A stretch of 64,000 nucleotides of DNA from Candidatus Homeothermus arabinoxylanisolvens (GTDB lineage: Bacteria > Bacteroidota > Bacteroidia > Bacteroidales > Muribaculaceae): contig LUJO01000049.1 of the NCBI GenBank assembly GCA_001689405.1, positions 82,750-146,749 of the forward strand, in the 5' to 3' direction. The position numbers and the translations under genes were made by a program. Numbering within the stretch: position 1 is the stretch's first letter; every line of letters starts with the position of its first letter. Under the pieces are notes generated by a model. The model did no database searches and was not told the origin of the DNA. It saw nothing but the letters and a program-made list of their open reading frames with translations. Positions 16,437 through 25,228 of the stretch are shown here, one piece after another.

Positions 16437-18122
16437 ATGGCTGACGATAAAAAGATAATATTTTCTATGGTGGGCGTGAGCAAAATATATCCGCCCCAGA
16501 AACAAGTGCTCAAGGACATATATCTTTCGTTCTTTTACGGAGCGAAGATAGGTATCATAGGTCTTAACGGTTCGGGTAAATCCTCCCTGCTTAAGATTAT
16601 CGCAGGCATCGACAAGCAGTATCAGGGTGAAGTGGTCTTTTCTCCCGGCTACTCTGTAGGATATCTTGAACAGGATCCGCAACTTGATCCTGACAAGACG
16701 GTCATCGATGTGGTGCGCGAAGGTGTGCAGCCGATCATGGATCTTCTTGCCGAATTTGACAAAGTAAACGAGTCATTCGGTGACCCCGATGTGCTTGACG
16801 ACCCTGACAAGATGGATGCGCTCATAGCACGGCAGGCCGAACTGCAGGATAAGCTTGACGCCGCCGACGCTTGGAATATAGACAGCAAGCTGGAGCGGGC
16901 GATGGACGCTTTGCAGTGTCCGCCCGACGATCAGGTCATATCTACGCTTTCGGGTGGTGAGCGCCGTCGTGTGGCTCTGTGCCGCCTCTTGCTCCAGCAG
17001 CCCGACGTACTGCTCCTCGATGAGCCTACCAACCACCTTGACGCCGAGTCTATCGACTGGCTTGAGCAGCACCTGCAGCAATATCCCGGTACGGTAATCG
17101 CCATAACGCATGACCGATACTTCCTTGATCATGTGGCCGGATGGATACTTGAGCTTGACCGCGGAGAGGGTATACCGTGGAAAGGCAACTACTCGTCTTG
17201 GCTCGACCAGAAGACCAGGCGCATGGCTCAGGAAGAGAAACAGGCAAGCAAGCGGCGCAAGACTCTCGAACGTGAGCTTGAATGGGTAAGGATGGCTCCG
17301 AAAGCCCGTCAGGCCAAAGGCAAGGCCCGTCTTAACTCGTATGACAAACTTCTTAACGAGGACCAGAAGGCACGTGAAGAGCGTCTTGAAATATATATAC
17401 CCAATGGCCCGCGTCTCGGTAACAAGGTTATCGAGGCTACTGGTCTGGCCAAGTCATTCGGTAAGAAACAGCTGTTTAAGGGTCTTGACTTCTCACTGCC
17501 GCCGAACGGCATAGTCGGGGTTATCGGTCCTAACGGTGCCGGAAAGACGACTTTGTTCCGCCTTATAATGGGGCAGGAGACTCCCGACAGCGGTACGTTT
17601 GACGTGGGCGAGACCGTAAAGATAGCATATGTTGACCAGACCCACCATGATCTGCTCCCCGACAAGAGTGTGTATGAAGTCATATCGCAAGGCACCGAGA
17701 CATTCCGTATGGGCGGCCGTGATGTAAATGCACGTGCCTACCTGTCCAAGTTTAATTTTACCGGCGCCGATCAGGAGAAGAAGATCGGTGTGCTGTCAGG
17801 CGGAGAGCGCAATCGTCTGCATCTTGCCATGGCGCTGAAGGAGGAGGGCAATGTACTGCTGCTTGACGAACCTACAAACGACATTGATGTCAATACGCTC
17901 CGTGCGCTTGAAGAGGGTCTGGAGGACTTTGCCGGATGTGCCGTGGTGGTTAGCCACGACCGTTGGTTCCTCGACCGTATATGCACCCACATACTTTCAT
18001 TTGAGGGCGAAGGAAATGTCGTTTATTACGAAGGCTCGTATTCCGACTACGAGGAGTATAAAAAGGCCCGCAACGGCGGCAAGGAGTTGCCCCGCAAACG
18101 CTATCGCAAACTGATGGAATAG
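16437..18122 (+). CDS. ettA: ABC-F translation factor EttA (energy-dependent translational throttle)
   Basis: 561 residues from ATG 16437, directly after the def stop; the frame opens slightly earlier but inside def. Two ABC ATPase domains without membrane segments: Walker A GLNGSGKSS and GPNGAGKTT, signatures LSGGERRRV and LSGGERNRL, Walker B VLLLDEPTNHLD and VLLLDEPTNDID. Between them is an ABC-F linker rich in Lys/Arg/Glu (about residues 245-320). Length and the N-terminus IIFSMVGVSKIYPPQKQVLKD match EttA rather than Uup or YheS. EttA binds the ribosomal E site and gates the first elongation step according to ATP/ADP. No arm insertions of the antibiotic-resistance ABC-F type were noticed. 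Confidence 0.94.
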   Translation: MADDKKIIFSMVGVSKIYPPQKQVLKDIYLSFFYGAKIGIIGLNGSGKSSLLKIIAGIDKQYQGEVVFSPGYSVGYLEQDPQLDPDKTVIDVVREGVQPIMDLLAEFDKVNESFGDPDVLDDPDKMDALIARQAELQDKLDAADAWNIDSKLERAMDALQCPPDDQVISTLSGGERRRVALCRLLLQQPDVLLLDEPTNHLDAESIDWLEQHLQQYPGTVIAITHDRYFLDHVAGWILELDRGEGIPWKGNYSSWLDQKTRRMAQEEKQASKRRKTLERELEWVRMAPKARQAKGKARLNSYDKLLNEDQKAREERLEIYIPNGPRLGNKVIEATGLAKSFGKKQLFKGLDFSLPPNGIVGVIGPNGAGKTTLFRLIMGQETPDSGTFDVGETVKIAYVDQTHHDLLPDKSVYEVISQGTETFRMGGRDVNARAYLSKFNFTGADQEKKIGVLSGGERNRLHLAMALKEEGNVLLLDEPTNDIDVNTLRALEEGLEDFAGCAVVVSHDRWFLDRICTHILSFEGEGNVVYYEGSYSDYEEYKKARNGGKELPRKRYRKLME

Positions 18123-18161
18123 AGATATTGTTAAAAAATAGGATTATAAGGCACAAATCAT

Positions 18162-18169
18162 TACCTTTG
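18162..18169 (+). promoter_or_regulatory. -7 element of the glucosaminidase gene, placed for a leaderless transcript
   Basis: TACCTTTG (TAnnTTTG) ends 4 nt before the ATG at 18174, which would put the transcription start on the start codon. No TTG is at the normal -33 distance (nearest is 31 bp upstream), so the promoter is less certain than that of ruvX. Confidence 0.45.
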
Positions 18170-18173
18170 CAAC

Positions 18174-18770
18174 ATGCGTAATGTTTTGTGCCTTGTTTTA
18201 TTATGCGTAGTGGCGTTGACTTCGAATGCCGCGACACCTATATGCGGTGAGCCGGAAGTCGATGTAGAGCGTATGTACAGGTTTGTAAAAAGGCACAATC
18301 CCGATTTTCCGCGGGAAATAGCCGAAGCGTACTATAATGTGGGACTCCTGTATGGTGTACGTGGCGACATTGCTATGTGTCAGGCTATCCTCGAGACCGG
18401 CTGGTTCAGATTTTCCGACGGTACTTCGGTTACCGCCGACCAATATAATTATTGCGGCCTCGGGGTTACTTCAAGCCGAGAGAGGGGACATGCGTTTTCT
18501 TCGATAGAGGAGGGGGTAAAGGCACAGATCCAACACTTGTATGCTTACGGCTGCAAGAACGATTTACCGAAGGGTGAGACCATTGTCGATCCGCGTTTCA
18601 ATTATGTAAAACGAGGTTCTGCCAAGACTTGGGAGAAACTTAACGGACGTTGGGCCGCAAGCCGCCACTATTCCGACAGGATACTTCAGTTGTATTTTCA
18701 GCTGTCGGGCAGTCAGATCGAATTTATAGAGGTGGAAATTCCGGAAGAGTATCTCCTCTCCGAAGAGTAG
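18174..18770 (+). CDS. Secreted glucosaminidase-domain (GH73-like) cell-wall hydrolase
   Basis: 198 residues: a signal peptide (residues 1-19, cleavage near SNA-A) and a single glucosaminidase domain. Family marks: MCQAILETGWFRF with the catalytic Glu (about residue 75), YNYCGLGVTSS, FSSIEEGVKAQIQHLYAY and the final SRHYSDRILQLY. Members cleave the GlcNAc-MurNAc bond of peptidoglycan in the periplasm. No SH3, LysM or other wall-binding domain is attached. It is convergent with tilS, with only 25 bp between the stops. Confidence 0.9.
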   Translation: MRNVLCLVLLCVVALTSNAATPICGEPEVDVERMYRFVKRHNPDFPREIAEAYYNVGLLYGVRGDIAMCQAILETGWFRFSDGTSVTADQYNYCGLGVTSSRERGHAFSSIEEGVKAQIQHLYAYGCKNDLPKGETIVDPRFNYVKRGSAKTWEKLNGRWAASRHYSDRILQLYFQLSGSQIEFIEVEIPEEYLLSEE

Positions 18771-18795
18771 CGATATATGCCTCACATGCAAGCCG

Positions 18796-20133
18796 TCATG
18801 GCATTGTAAGCCGTATGGCATTGCCGCCGCCTGACATGTCTACGGCAAAGTGGCGTGATGTGCGTAAGCCTACCACCCAAAGCACTGTGTCGTTGCGCGT
18901 GAGCAGCCATACTTTGCGCTTGTCGTCAAGCGATAGCTTGGCATCTGAAAATATGTCGCTCACGAGGCGGCTCCCTTTCATGCCGAACGGTTCGATACGG
19001 TCGCCTTCGCGCCAATGTCTCATGACAAAGTCCGGGTTGCCGTCAAGCGCAGCGGGGTCGATATACAGTGACTTGCCGTTGCGGTCAAACCGTATCCCCT
19101 CTACAGGTATCTCGTCAACAGTCAGTCCGAAAGGATATGCTTCTTTCGCGGTGAGATTTATTTTAAACTCTTCCTCGGAACGTGATTCCGAAAGGGGAGT
19201 TATATGAAGTTTGCCCCGGTTAATCAGAGCCACGTTTTTGTCGCTGAAAAACTGACGCCCCGAAACGGTCTTGTCCGATGTCACAGCCGACGTTATGTCG
19301 GAGGCATGTGTATGGTTGAAGCCATATGGCTTTATGATTTCGTATAGCAGTGTCACCGGATTGTTTGTTTCCGCGACAATGCGATTTACGTCGATTACGC
19401 CATTTCCAATGAAGCGTTCGGCAAGGTGAGTCACCGCTTCGTCATATAACGCCGCATTGTCGCGAAGGTCACATATGGATGTGCCCAATCCCTTGTCGGC
19501 GTCGGGAAATTCTTTTCGTATCGCCGGAATTATTATGTTGCGCAGTTTGTTGCGCTTCACATCGTTTATCAGATTTGTGCTGTCAGTGACGTATTCTATA
19601 TTTTCATCTGTAAGAAACGTCTCGATGTCTTTGCGCGGTATATCGAGCATCGGCCTTATTATGATGCCGTTTTGAGGTTTCATGCCGGTCATTCCGGTTA
19701 TGCCGGTGCCTCTGAGCAGATTGAGCAATATTGTCTCGATATTGTCATCGTTGTGGTGGGCTACGGCCACGGGGATACCTCCGAGTTCGTCGGATAGCCG
19801 GGCAAACCATTCATAGCGAAGGCCGCGGCACGCCATCTCGGTAGATACGCCATGAGCTTTTTTATAAGCATTTACATCAAATGCCGTCTCACGATACTCG
19901 TCAGCATATAATGAAGCCACGTGTGCGGCATGATTGCGGTCGCGAAGCGACTCTTCGCCGCGTAACCTGAAATTGCAGTGGGCCGCAATACATGTGTACC
20001 CGAGTCGCGAAAGAGCTACGAGCAAAGCTACAGAGTCGGCTCCGCCGCTCAATGCCGTTATCACGCGTTGCCCCGGTTTAAGCAGGCTGTGCCGTTTTAT
20101 GGATAGTGCTACTTTGTCAATGAATCCGTCCAC
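18796..20133 (-). CDS. tilS: tRNA(Ile)-lysidine synthase
   Basis: 445 residues. The N-terminal PP-loop ATPase domain has ALSGGADSVALL (about residue 28) and the HCNFRLRGEES, VAHHNDDNIETILLNLLRGTG and RPMLDIPRKDIE motifs. The C-terminal TilS domain, with RHWREGDRIEPFGMKGSRLVSDIF, recognises the tRNA. It converts C34 of tRNA-Ile(CAU) to lysidine, so the tRNA reads AUA. The start is chosen at GTG 20133: the longer frame begins with TTG at 20160, which lies inside the -7 promoter element and so cannot be on the transcript. Essential gene in most bacteria. Confidence 0.9.
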   Translation of the reverse strand: MDGFIDKVALSIKRHSLLKPGQRVITALSGGADSVALLVALSRLGYTCIAAHCNFRLRGEESLRDRNHAAHVASLYADEYRETAFDVNAYKKAHGVSTEMACRGLRYEWFARLSDELGGIPVAVAHHNDDNIETILLNLLRGTGITGMTGMKPQNGIIIRPMLDIPRKDIETFLTDENIEYVTDSTNLINDVKRNKLRNIIIPAIRKEFPDADKGLGTSICDLRDNAALYDEAVTHLAERFIGNGVIDVNRIVAETNNPVTLLYEIIKPYGFNHTHASDITSAVTSDKTVSGRQFFSDKNVALINRGKLHITPLSESRSEEEFKINLTAKEAYPFGLTVDEIPVEGIRFDRNGKSLYIDPAALDGNPDFVMRHWREGDRIEPFGMKGSRLVSDIFSDAKLSLDDKRKVWLLTRNDTVLWVVGLRTSRHFAVDMSGGGNAIRLTMP

Positions 20134-20157
20134 GATGATACGATAATTAACTTTATG

Positions 20158-20165
20158 CAAAGTTA
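20158..20165 (-). promoter_or_regulatory. -7 element of the tilS promoter
   Basis: Minus strand TAACTTTG at 20165-20158. Transcription would begin near 20154, giving a leader of about 20 nt to the GTG at 20133. No -33 TTTG is evident. Confidence 0.5.
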
Positions 20166-20245
20166 ACCATTAATTCGACATAAGTATATCGGCACATGTC
20201 AAAAAGAATATGAGTGCGGGCCAATCCTTAAAGTGCCGTCCGGGT

Positions 20246-21361
20246 TTATACCGGTACTACCATCATCGGTATGTCGGAATGGAACAGGAGCTTATGGGCC
20301 AATGACGGGTTAAACAGGCGTGCAAATATGTTCTTTTTCTTATTCGGTACGGCTATAAGATCGATAGGCTGTTTCTGCTCTATGGCATGGAAATCGTCTA
20401 CGATATTTCCGAGCGATATAGCCGCCACCGTGAATGAGAAGCGTGGATAGTGCAGTGTGCAGTAATCCAACAGCCTGCGTGTGTCGGTGTCATTAAACGT
20501 TACGTTTTTCTTTGAAGGAACGTTTACGATAGTAATAGATATGTGCTCGTCAGAGAAGAAGCGGTATATGGCATCAAGGGCAAGGATGTCTTCTTGTTCG
20601 AGATTGCTGAACAAGACGGCGTGCTTTATGTCATCGATGTTGCTTAGGTTGACCGATTCAGGAACGGTCAGTACCGGAAACCGGCATGAATCGAGTACCT
20701 CGGCCGTGACACTGCCTATTAGCTCTTTCTCTTTCTTGCCGGCGCCCCGTGTACCCATCACGATCATTTCCGGCTTGTTTTCTTTGGCGTATTCGACAAT
20801 GACCTCTTCAGGCACGCCTTCGGTAACCTCGGTTTTAAACGTTACGGGCGGAAGGTCGCCTTTCTTTATGCGTTCACGCAGTTTACGCGAGAATGTCTCT
20901 ATCGACCTGTGTGCTTCTTTATCAAGTAAGTCTTGCATCTCTGCATCGGCAATGTCATAAGTCATTGTATCGGTAAGCTGCATGTTGCCTGTAACCGACG
21001 GATTGAGAAACGAGTGGAGAAGCACTATCGATGCTTTGTGGCGGGCGGCGAGATGAAATGCTATGTCGCAGGCTTTTGTCGAATAGTCGCTGAAATCGAC
21101 AGGCACGATTATAAGCCGTCGTAAGGTGTCGGCTATCGACTTGTCGGAAGGCGCAAAGATATCGGTGTTTTCAATAATGCGCAATGCGAGTGGAAGGTCG
21201 CTTTCATGAATGCGTACTCTCACACCGCTCGACACAACCGGTTGTGACAGGTTTACATTATGCAAAACTACGGGCACGCCCTCACTCTCAAGCAGGTGCT
21301 TGAGGCGTACGGCGTGCTCGTAAGTATGGATAGCCACTGTTATGAGGCGATCTTCTGTCAT
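20246..21361 (-). CDS. Tandem universal stress protein with N-terminal DUF2007-like domain
   Basis: 371 residues. Residues 1-75 resemble DUF2007 (a small ferredoxin-like 'signal transducing' domain: TYEHAVRLKHLLESEGVPVVLHN). Residues about 85-225 form a full UspA domain with IIVPVDFSDYSTKA and the ATP-binding GTRGAGKKEKELIGSVTAEV loop (G-x2-G-x9-G-S pattern). Residues about 230-371 are a second, degenerate Usp unit that lacks a clear nucleotide loop. Usp proteins are cytoplasmic and bind ATP or AMP in stress and energy limitation. The gene starts 17 bp after a small HTH protein gene, so that protein is a candidate regulator. Target unknown. Confidence 0.85.
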   Translation of the reverse strand: MTEDRLITVAIHTYEHAVRLKHLLESEGVPVVLHNVNLSQPVVSSGVRVRIHESDLPLALRIIENTDIFAPSDKSIADTLRRLIIVPVDFSDYSTKACDIAFHLAARHKASIVLLHSFLNPSVTGNMQLTDTMTYDIADAEMQDLLDKEAHRSIETFSRKLRERIKKGDLPPVTFKTEVTEGVPEEVIVEYAKENKPEMIVMGTRGAGKKEKELIGSVTAEVLDSCRFPVLTVPESVNLSNIDDIKHAVLFSNLEQEDILALDAIYRFFSDEHISITIVNVPSKKNVTFNDTDTRRLLDYCTLHYPRFSFTVAAISLGNIVDDFHAIEQKQPIDLIAVPNKKKNIFARLFNPSLAHKLLFHSDIPMMVVPV

Positions 21362-21378
21362 CTCGCAATAAATGGATG

Positions 21379-21645
21379 TTATGCTTCTTTGGCAGCGGCT
21401 TGCTCTTCAAGAATGGCAATGGCCATGTCGTAAATAGTAGTATCGTCAAGGACTACGATGCCACCGTCGGGACCCGGTTCAATGTGAACGCCGCAATTCT
21501 GGCCAAACTGGTAGTTGCTGCCACCGAAGTAATTGCGAACGGTCTGTACCGTACAATTAAGTTTATCGGCAATCTTATGCATTGAACCGTCGGGTAAACT
21601 GTCTTTGATACGGCGGAGATCGTTAAATGTAATTGTTTTAGTCAT
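21379..21645 (-). CDS. Small helix-turn-helix DNA-binding protein
   Basis: 88 residues, no signal peptide. Residues about 5-40 form an HTH-like pattern: TFNDLRRIKDSLPDGSMHKIADKLNC-type helices followed by TVQTVRNYFGG as recognition helix. The C-terminal half holds a short GPDGGIVVLDDTTIYD beta segment and an acidic helix. Similar small DNA-binding proteins are widespread in Bacteroidales, but I know no assigned function. It probably shares a transcript with the Usp gene 17 bp downstream. The region 21646-21769 upstream has no clear consensus promoter. Confidence 0.8.
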   Translation of the reverse strand: MTKTITFNDLRRIKDSLPDGSMHKIADKLNCTVQTVRNYFGGSNYQFGQNCGVHIEPGPDGGIVVLDDTTIYDMAIAILEEQAAAKEA

Positions 21646-21769
21646 GATACTATCAGTTTTAAATGAGTTAATAATTCAAATATTGATTAATGTCGTTAAA
21701 ATTATAATTTTTGTAGCATAAATCCAAATTTTTGCCGATATAAAAGATGTGTTATAAAACATGCTCCGG

Positions 21770-22552
21770 CTAAATCTTTTCAATATCAGAGCCTTTGACC
21801 CATGCTCGCGTATTATTGTCTATTTTTACGTCATACCACTTTGTGGCCGTGGAGTCGATGCGGGTTGCCACAGAGTCGATAATCTCGACCTTTGTGCCCT
21901 CGTGAAGCAGCACGGCTTCTTCCGAACGGTCTTTGGGCACACGAGGCGATGTGCTCAACAGAGTCGACGGTACTACAATGACGGCTTCTTTGCCTGAAGT
22001 GGAATAGCGTGTGGCTATTGACGCACATATGTTGGCACAGATGCAAATGAACAATAATATTATGCCGCCGAAAAATCCGGCTTTACGCAGTGCTATGGTT
22101 GAAGTGAATACATATAGCGCTATGGCTCCGAGAAGCAGCACAAACGACCCTATGGCTATGGCCACCCATGTATTGGCCGGTATTTTGCAGGCAAAGCCAT
22201 TGACGGTGTTGGATATGAACATGCCGCGGTCGCCGGGCTCGTCGGTTATTTTTGTATTTACGAATTCAAGATTGGCACGCGCGTCTTTGTCTGACGGGTC
22301 AAGACGTAGAGCGCGTTCGTAATATAATATGGCCATACCGGGTTTGCCTTGACGGTAGTAGCAGTTGCCTATATTATAGTATAGGTTTGCCGAAGTACCC
22401 TCTTCAGCCGCTATCTTCAGGTAGAGTTCGGTAGCTTTGGCAAAGTTGTCCTGCATGTACGCCGAGTCGGCTTGCTGCGTAAGCGACGTGGCATTGACCG
22501 TACCCGCAATGAATACAGTTAAAATAATATATGTGATGATGCGCAGTTTCAT
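21770..22552 (-). CDS. batE: BatE: TPR protein with SH3-like C-terminus
   Basis: 260 residues: signal peptide (1-21), two to three TPR motifs (residues about 25-105, e.g. NLYYNIGNCYYRQGKPGMAILYYERAL), two membrane spans near residues 130-180, then a bacterial SH3-like domain (about 195-260; EEAVLLHEGTKVEIID ... WYDVKIDNNTRAWVKGSDIEKI). Last gene of the moxR/bat operon, 24 bp after batD. In Bacteroides fragilis the bat genes were described as aerotolerance genes; the molecular role of BatE is not settled, and a periplasmic scaffold role is inference. Confidence 0.9.
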   Translation of the reverse strand: MKLRIITYIILTVFIAGTVNATSLTQQADSAYMQDNFAKATELYLKIAAEEGTSANLYYNIGNCYYRQGKPGMAILYYERALRLDPSDKDARANLEFVNTKITDEPGDRGMFISNTVNGFACKIPANTWVAIAIGSFVLLLGAIALYVFTSTIALRKAGFFGGIILLFICICANICASIATRYSTSGKEAVIVVPSTLLSTSPRVPKDRSEEAVLLHEGTKVEIIDSVATRIDSTATKWYDVKIDNNTRAWVKGSDIEKI

Positions 22553-22576
22553 AATTATTTCATGTTTGTCGGGTGA

Positions 22577-24397
22577 TTAACGTTGTTTGGCTCGCTTTAT
22601 GCTTTCCATCTCGTTCATGGCCTTCGAAGCGTCCTTGTAAAGGCTTTCAAGCTGCTCGTCGCTTTTTGCGGGGGAGTAGCGAGCCATCTCACACTCGTCT
22701 ATTATATTTATAAGCGAGTCGGCAAGTTGTTGCGGAGCACCGTATTCCGAAAGCTGTGCGGCTATGTTGTCGCGGGTAAGACGTGATGCGGGTATGCCGA
22801 GCTTGTCGCTCAGGTATCCCCATATGGCTCTCAGCATCTCCTCATAGAATTTGTCGTTGTCATGTGCGGTTAGATAACGATTTGCCACTTTAAGGCGCTT
22901 CCGGGCCACTTTGTTGGCGTTTGCAAGCCGTCGGCCCTGAATGTCGGCATTTAGTTTGACCTGCTTGCTGTAAATGAGTATTATTGCCGCCAGCAGCAGG
23001 GCGAGTGCTATGTAGCATGGCCAGTACCACCACGACGAGTAGTAGTAGGTATGAGTTTTCTCAAGATGGAGATTGCCGGTCTTGATGTGCAGTATATCGG
23101 TGTTCTTTGCCGCTATATTCTGTTTGTTTACTCCTGCCGTTGATGCGGGCGCATCGGCTCCTTTCGCTACCTTTATGTCGTAGGAGGGTGTGGTGAGAGT
23201 CACATACTTCTTGCTTTCGGGATTAAAGTATACAAACTTATCGGCACCTATGGAGAAGTTGCCCACGTTCTGAGGTACAAACGTATACTCGATAGTCATG
23301 CTTCCGGTGACGTTATTCCCTGACACTTGTGAGTTGACATCGACCTGCGGGGCATACTGCTCAAATTCAGAGGGAAAGTCTATTTCGGGTTCTTTTATTG
23401 ATTTTATGTTGCCGGTACCCTTTATCGTATATGTAAGTGTGGCTGCCTCGTTGGTACGGAAAGAGGAAGTGTTGAGACGGCTGTCGATTGTGAAATTGCC
23501 CACGGCGCCTGTGAAGCCTTCAGGCTGGGGTTGGGGCAGGGGAGTGATATTTATTGACGCCGAATTGGAACTTACTTTTATGTCTCTTTCTACAGGCCGT
23601 GTACCGCCCCAGAAACCGGTGAAGCGTTCATGCTGTACTACTGTAACGTCATATTTACCCGAGTTTATAGTCAGCTTGCCTGATTTTTGCGGGAATATTA
23701 TACATTGTTTCAGCACGGCTGTCATGTAATTCTGCCCGTTGTAGTGCTCGACTTCATTCAGCTGCGGTTGCAGATTGAGCTCTTCTATAAGGAAGCCGTC
23801 GAAAGCCGGCTGCGATGTAGGCATGAATGAGCTTATGCTATATTTGGTATACAGCTTGATCGTGCACAGTATGGCCTCCTGCTCGTAGGCCTGTGAGCGG
23901 TTGAGGATTATCCTTACAAAAACGTCGTTGGCCGATACCGCTTTGTCGCTGCTTTGTGTGCTGATGTCGTCTACCCGTGCTCCCTGACCCGACTGGGCGG
24001 CTTTGTCAGGAGGCAGTACCGTGAATTTTACGGGCGACGTGGTATACGTGCGTCCGTTGCACACTATGCTCGCTTCACCTATTGTATATGTACCGGGTGT
24101 GTCGGCGCGGTAAGTGAATGAATAGTCGACAGTGGTCGATGATGACGACTGACCGTTTACCCACTGATAGTTGCGCATTGATGACGATGACGGACCGTAA
24201 AGCAGTGTACACCCTTTTATTTCGGGCGCTTTAAGTCCGGAGCCTTCTCCGTCTTTCAGGCGGAAAGTGATATTGAATTTATTTCCTGCAATGACCGTAC
24301 GGGGAGGGATTGTGGTAAACGATGTCTCGGCTGCGGCCGACAGCGCTATCCCTGCCATTACAATCATTATTAACAATAACTTTTTCATCATAATCAC
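22577..24397 (-). CDS. batD: BatD: oxygen-tolerance protein with beta-rich periplasmic domains
   Basis: 606 residues. The start could be Met1 or Met3/Met4; all give a signal peptide ending near AAA-E. The long periplasmic part (about 24-440) consists of repeated Ig-like beta domains typical of BatD (PPRTVIAGNKFNITFRL at the start; NFTIDSRLNTSSFRTNEAATLTY-like repeat). A single membrane span lies at about 455-480 and a cytoplasmic helical tail of about 120 residues follows. Located between batC and batE. Family knowledge: BatD is thought to work with the VWA proteins BatA/BatB in an inner-membrane complex. No enzymatic motif is visible. Confidence 0.93.
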   Translation of the reverse strand: MIMMKKLLLIMIVMAGIALSAAAETSFTTIPPRTVIAGNKFNITFRLKDGEGSGLKAPEIKGCTLLYGPSSSSMRNYQWVNGQSSSSTTVDYSFTYRADTPGTYTIGEASIVCNGRTYTTSPVKFTVLPPDKAAQSGQGARVDDISTQSSDKAVSANDVFVRIILNRSQAYEQEAILCTIKLYTKYSISSFMPTSQPAFDGFLIEELNLQPQLNEVEHYNGQNYMTAVLKQCIIFPQKSGKLTINSGKYDVTVVQHERFTGFWGGTRPVERDIKVSSNSASINITPLPQPQPEGFTGAVGNFTIDSRLNTSSFRTNEAATLTYTIKGTGNIKSIKEPEIDFPSEFEQYAPQVDVNSQVSGNNVTGSMTIEYTFVPQNVGNFSIGADKFVYFNPESKKYVTLTTPSYDIKVAKGADAPASTAGVNKQNIAAKNTDILHIKTGNLHLEKTHTYYYSSWWYWPCYIALALLLAAIILIYSKQVKLNADIQGRRLANANKVARKRLKVANRYLTAHDNDKFYEEMLRAIWGYLSDKLGIPASRLTRDNIAAQLSEYGAPQQLADSLINIIDECEMARYSPAKSDEQLESLYKDASKAMNEMESIKRAKQR

Positions 24398-24430
24398 TTT
24401 TTCAATTCATTTAAATAGTTGAGAGCGTGA

Positions 24431-25219
24431 TCACCACTGTTTGCCACGTATACGACGGGCTTGTCCGGCCTCTTTTTTCTGCATATCCTGTACTTTACGG
24501 CGGGTGGCGTTCTCTTCGTTCTCCATAGCTTTCAATATCTTGTTGGCGTTGGCGTCGCTGATACCCCCCTGCTGTTGTTGAGGCTGCTGTTGGTCTTTGT
24601 TCTGCTGCTTTTGTTTGTCCTGATCCTGATTCTGGTCCTTATCCTTGTTCTGGTCCTGATTTTGTTGCTGGTCCTTGTTCTGGTCTTGATTCTGCTGCTG
24701 GTCCTGCTTGTCTTGGTTTTGTTGCTGGTCCTGCTGCTCCTGACGTTTTAGCTGGGCAAGACGCAGGTTCTCGCGGGCCTTGTCGTTATCGGGATTTTTG
24801 CGCAGTGCGCCTTTGTACATGTTTATGGCCTGATCATATTGCTGCTGGTTGAAAGCCATGTTGCCGAGATTGTAAAATGCCTTTTCGGCCACCGATATGT
24901 CTTGTGCGCTCTGTGCCACACCCTGTAACAGGCTCTGGGCTTCGGCCATAGGATTGTTGCCGGAGTTGGGGTCGGCGTTTCCCGACTGTCTTATCAGTGC
25001 TGCGGCGAGGTTGTACATGGCGGTCTCGCTCATGGCATTTTCTTCAAGCGCCTTGCGATAGGCCACTTCCGCATCGGCGAAACGTTTTTCGTTATATAGC
25101 GAATTGCCTTCGCGTATATAGTTGCGCTCTTTGCGTGTGGATGTGTCGCTATTGCCGGCGGCATTCGCGTATCCGGCAATAAGTGAGGCGAGTATTATGG
25201 CGGTAAATATACGTTTCAT
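24431..25219 (-). CDS. batC: BatC: TPR protein with Gln/Asp/Lys-rich low-complexity tail
   Basis: 262 residues: signal peptide (1-20), three TPR units (about 30-155; YIREGNSLYNEKRFADAEVAYRKAL-type), then about 60 residues of D/Q/N/K-rich low complexity (about 157-225) and a charged C-terminus EAGQARRIRGKQW. Operon position between batB and batD, 9 bp after batB. TPRs suggest protein-protein contacts in the periplasm with the VWA proteins; this is inference. The low-complexity tail is encoded by degenerate tandem repeats and may vary in length between strains. Confidence 0.92.
   Translation of the reverse strand: MKRIFTAIILASLIAGYANAAGNSDTSTRKERNYIREGNSLYNEKRFADAEVAYRKALEENAMSETAMYNLAAALIRQSGNADPNSGNNPMAEAQSLLQGVAQSAQDISVAEKAFYNLGNMAFNQQQYDQAINMYKGALRKNPDNDKARENLRLAQLKRQEQQDQQQNQDKQDQQQNQDQNKDQQQNQDQNKDKDQNQDQDKQKQQNKDQQQPQQQQGGISDANANKILKAMENEENATRRKVQDMQKKEAGQARRIRGKQW
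24565..24750 (-). repeat. Degenerate tandem repeat encoding a DQQQNQDK-like tract in batC
   Basis: About 185 bp of imperfect 12-18-bp units (plus-strand units like CTGGTCCTTGTTCTGGTC) encode a hydrophilic D/Q/N/K tract. Such arrays can expand or contract by slippage in-frame when units are multiples of three. Confidence 0.7.
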
Positions 25220-25228
25220 GATGTAGTG

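Noticed and set aside
24565..24750. Possible CRISPR-like or non-coding tandem repeat
   Set aside because: Units are imperfect, in-frame with batC and have no unique spacers; they encode its low-complexity tail.
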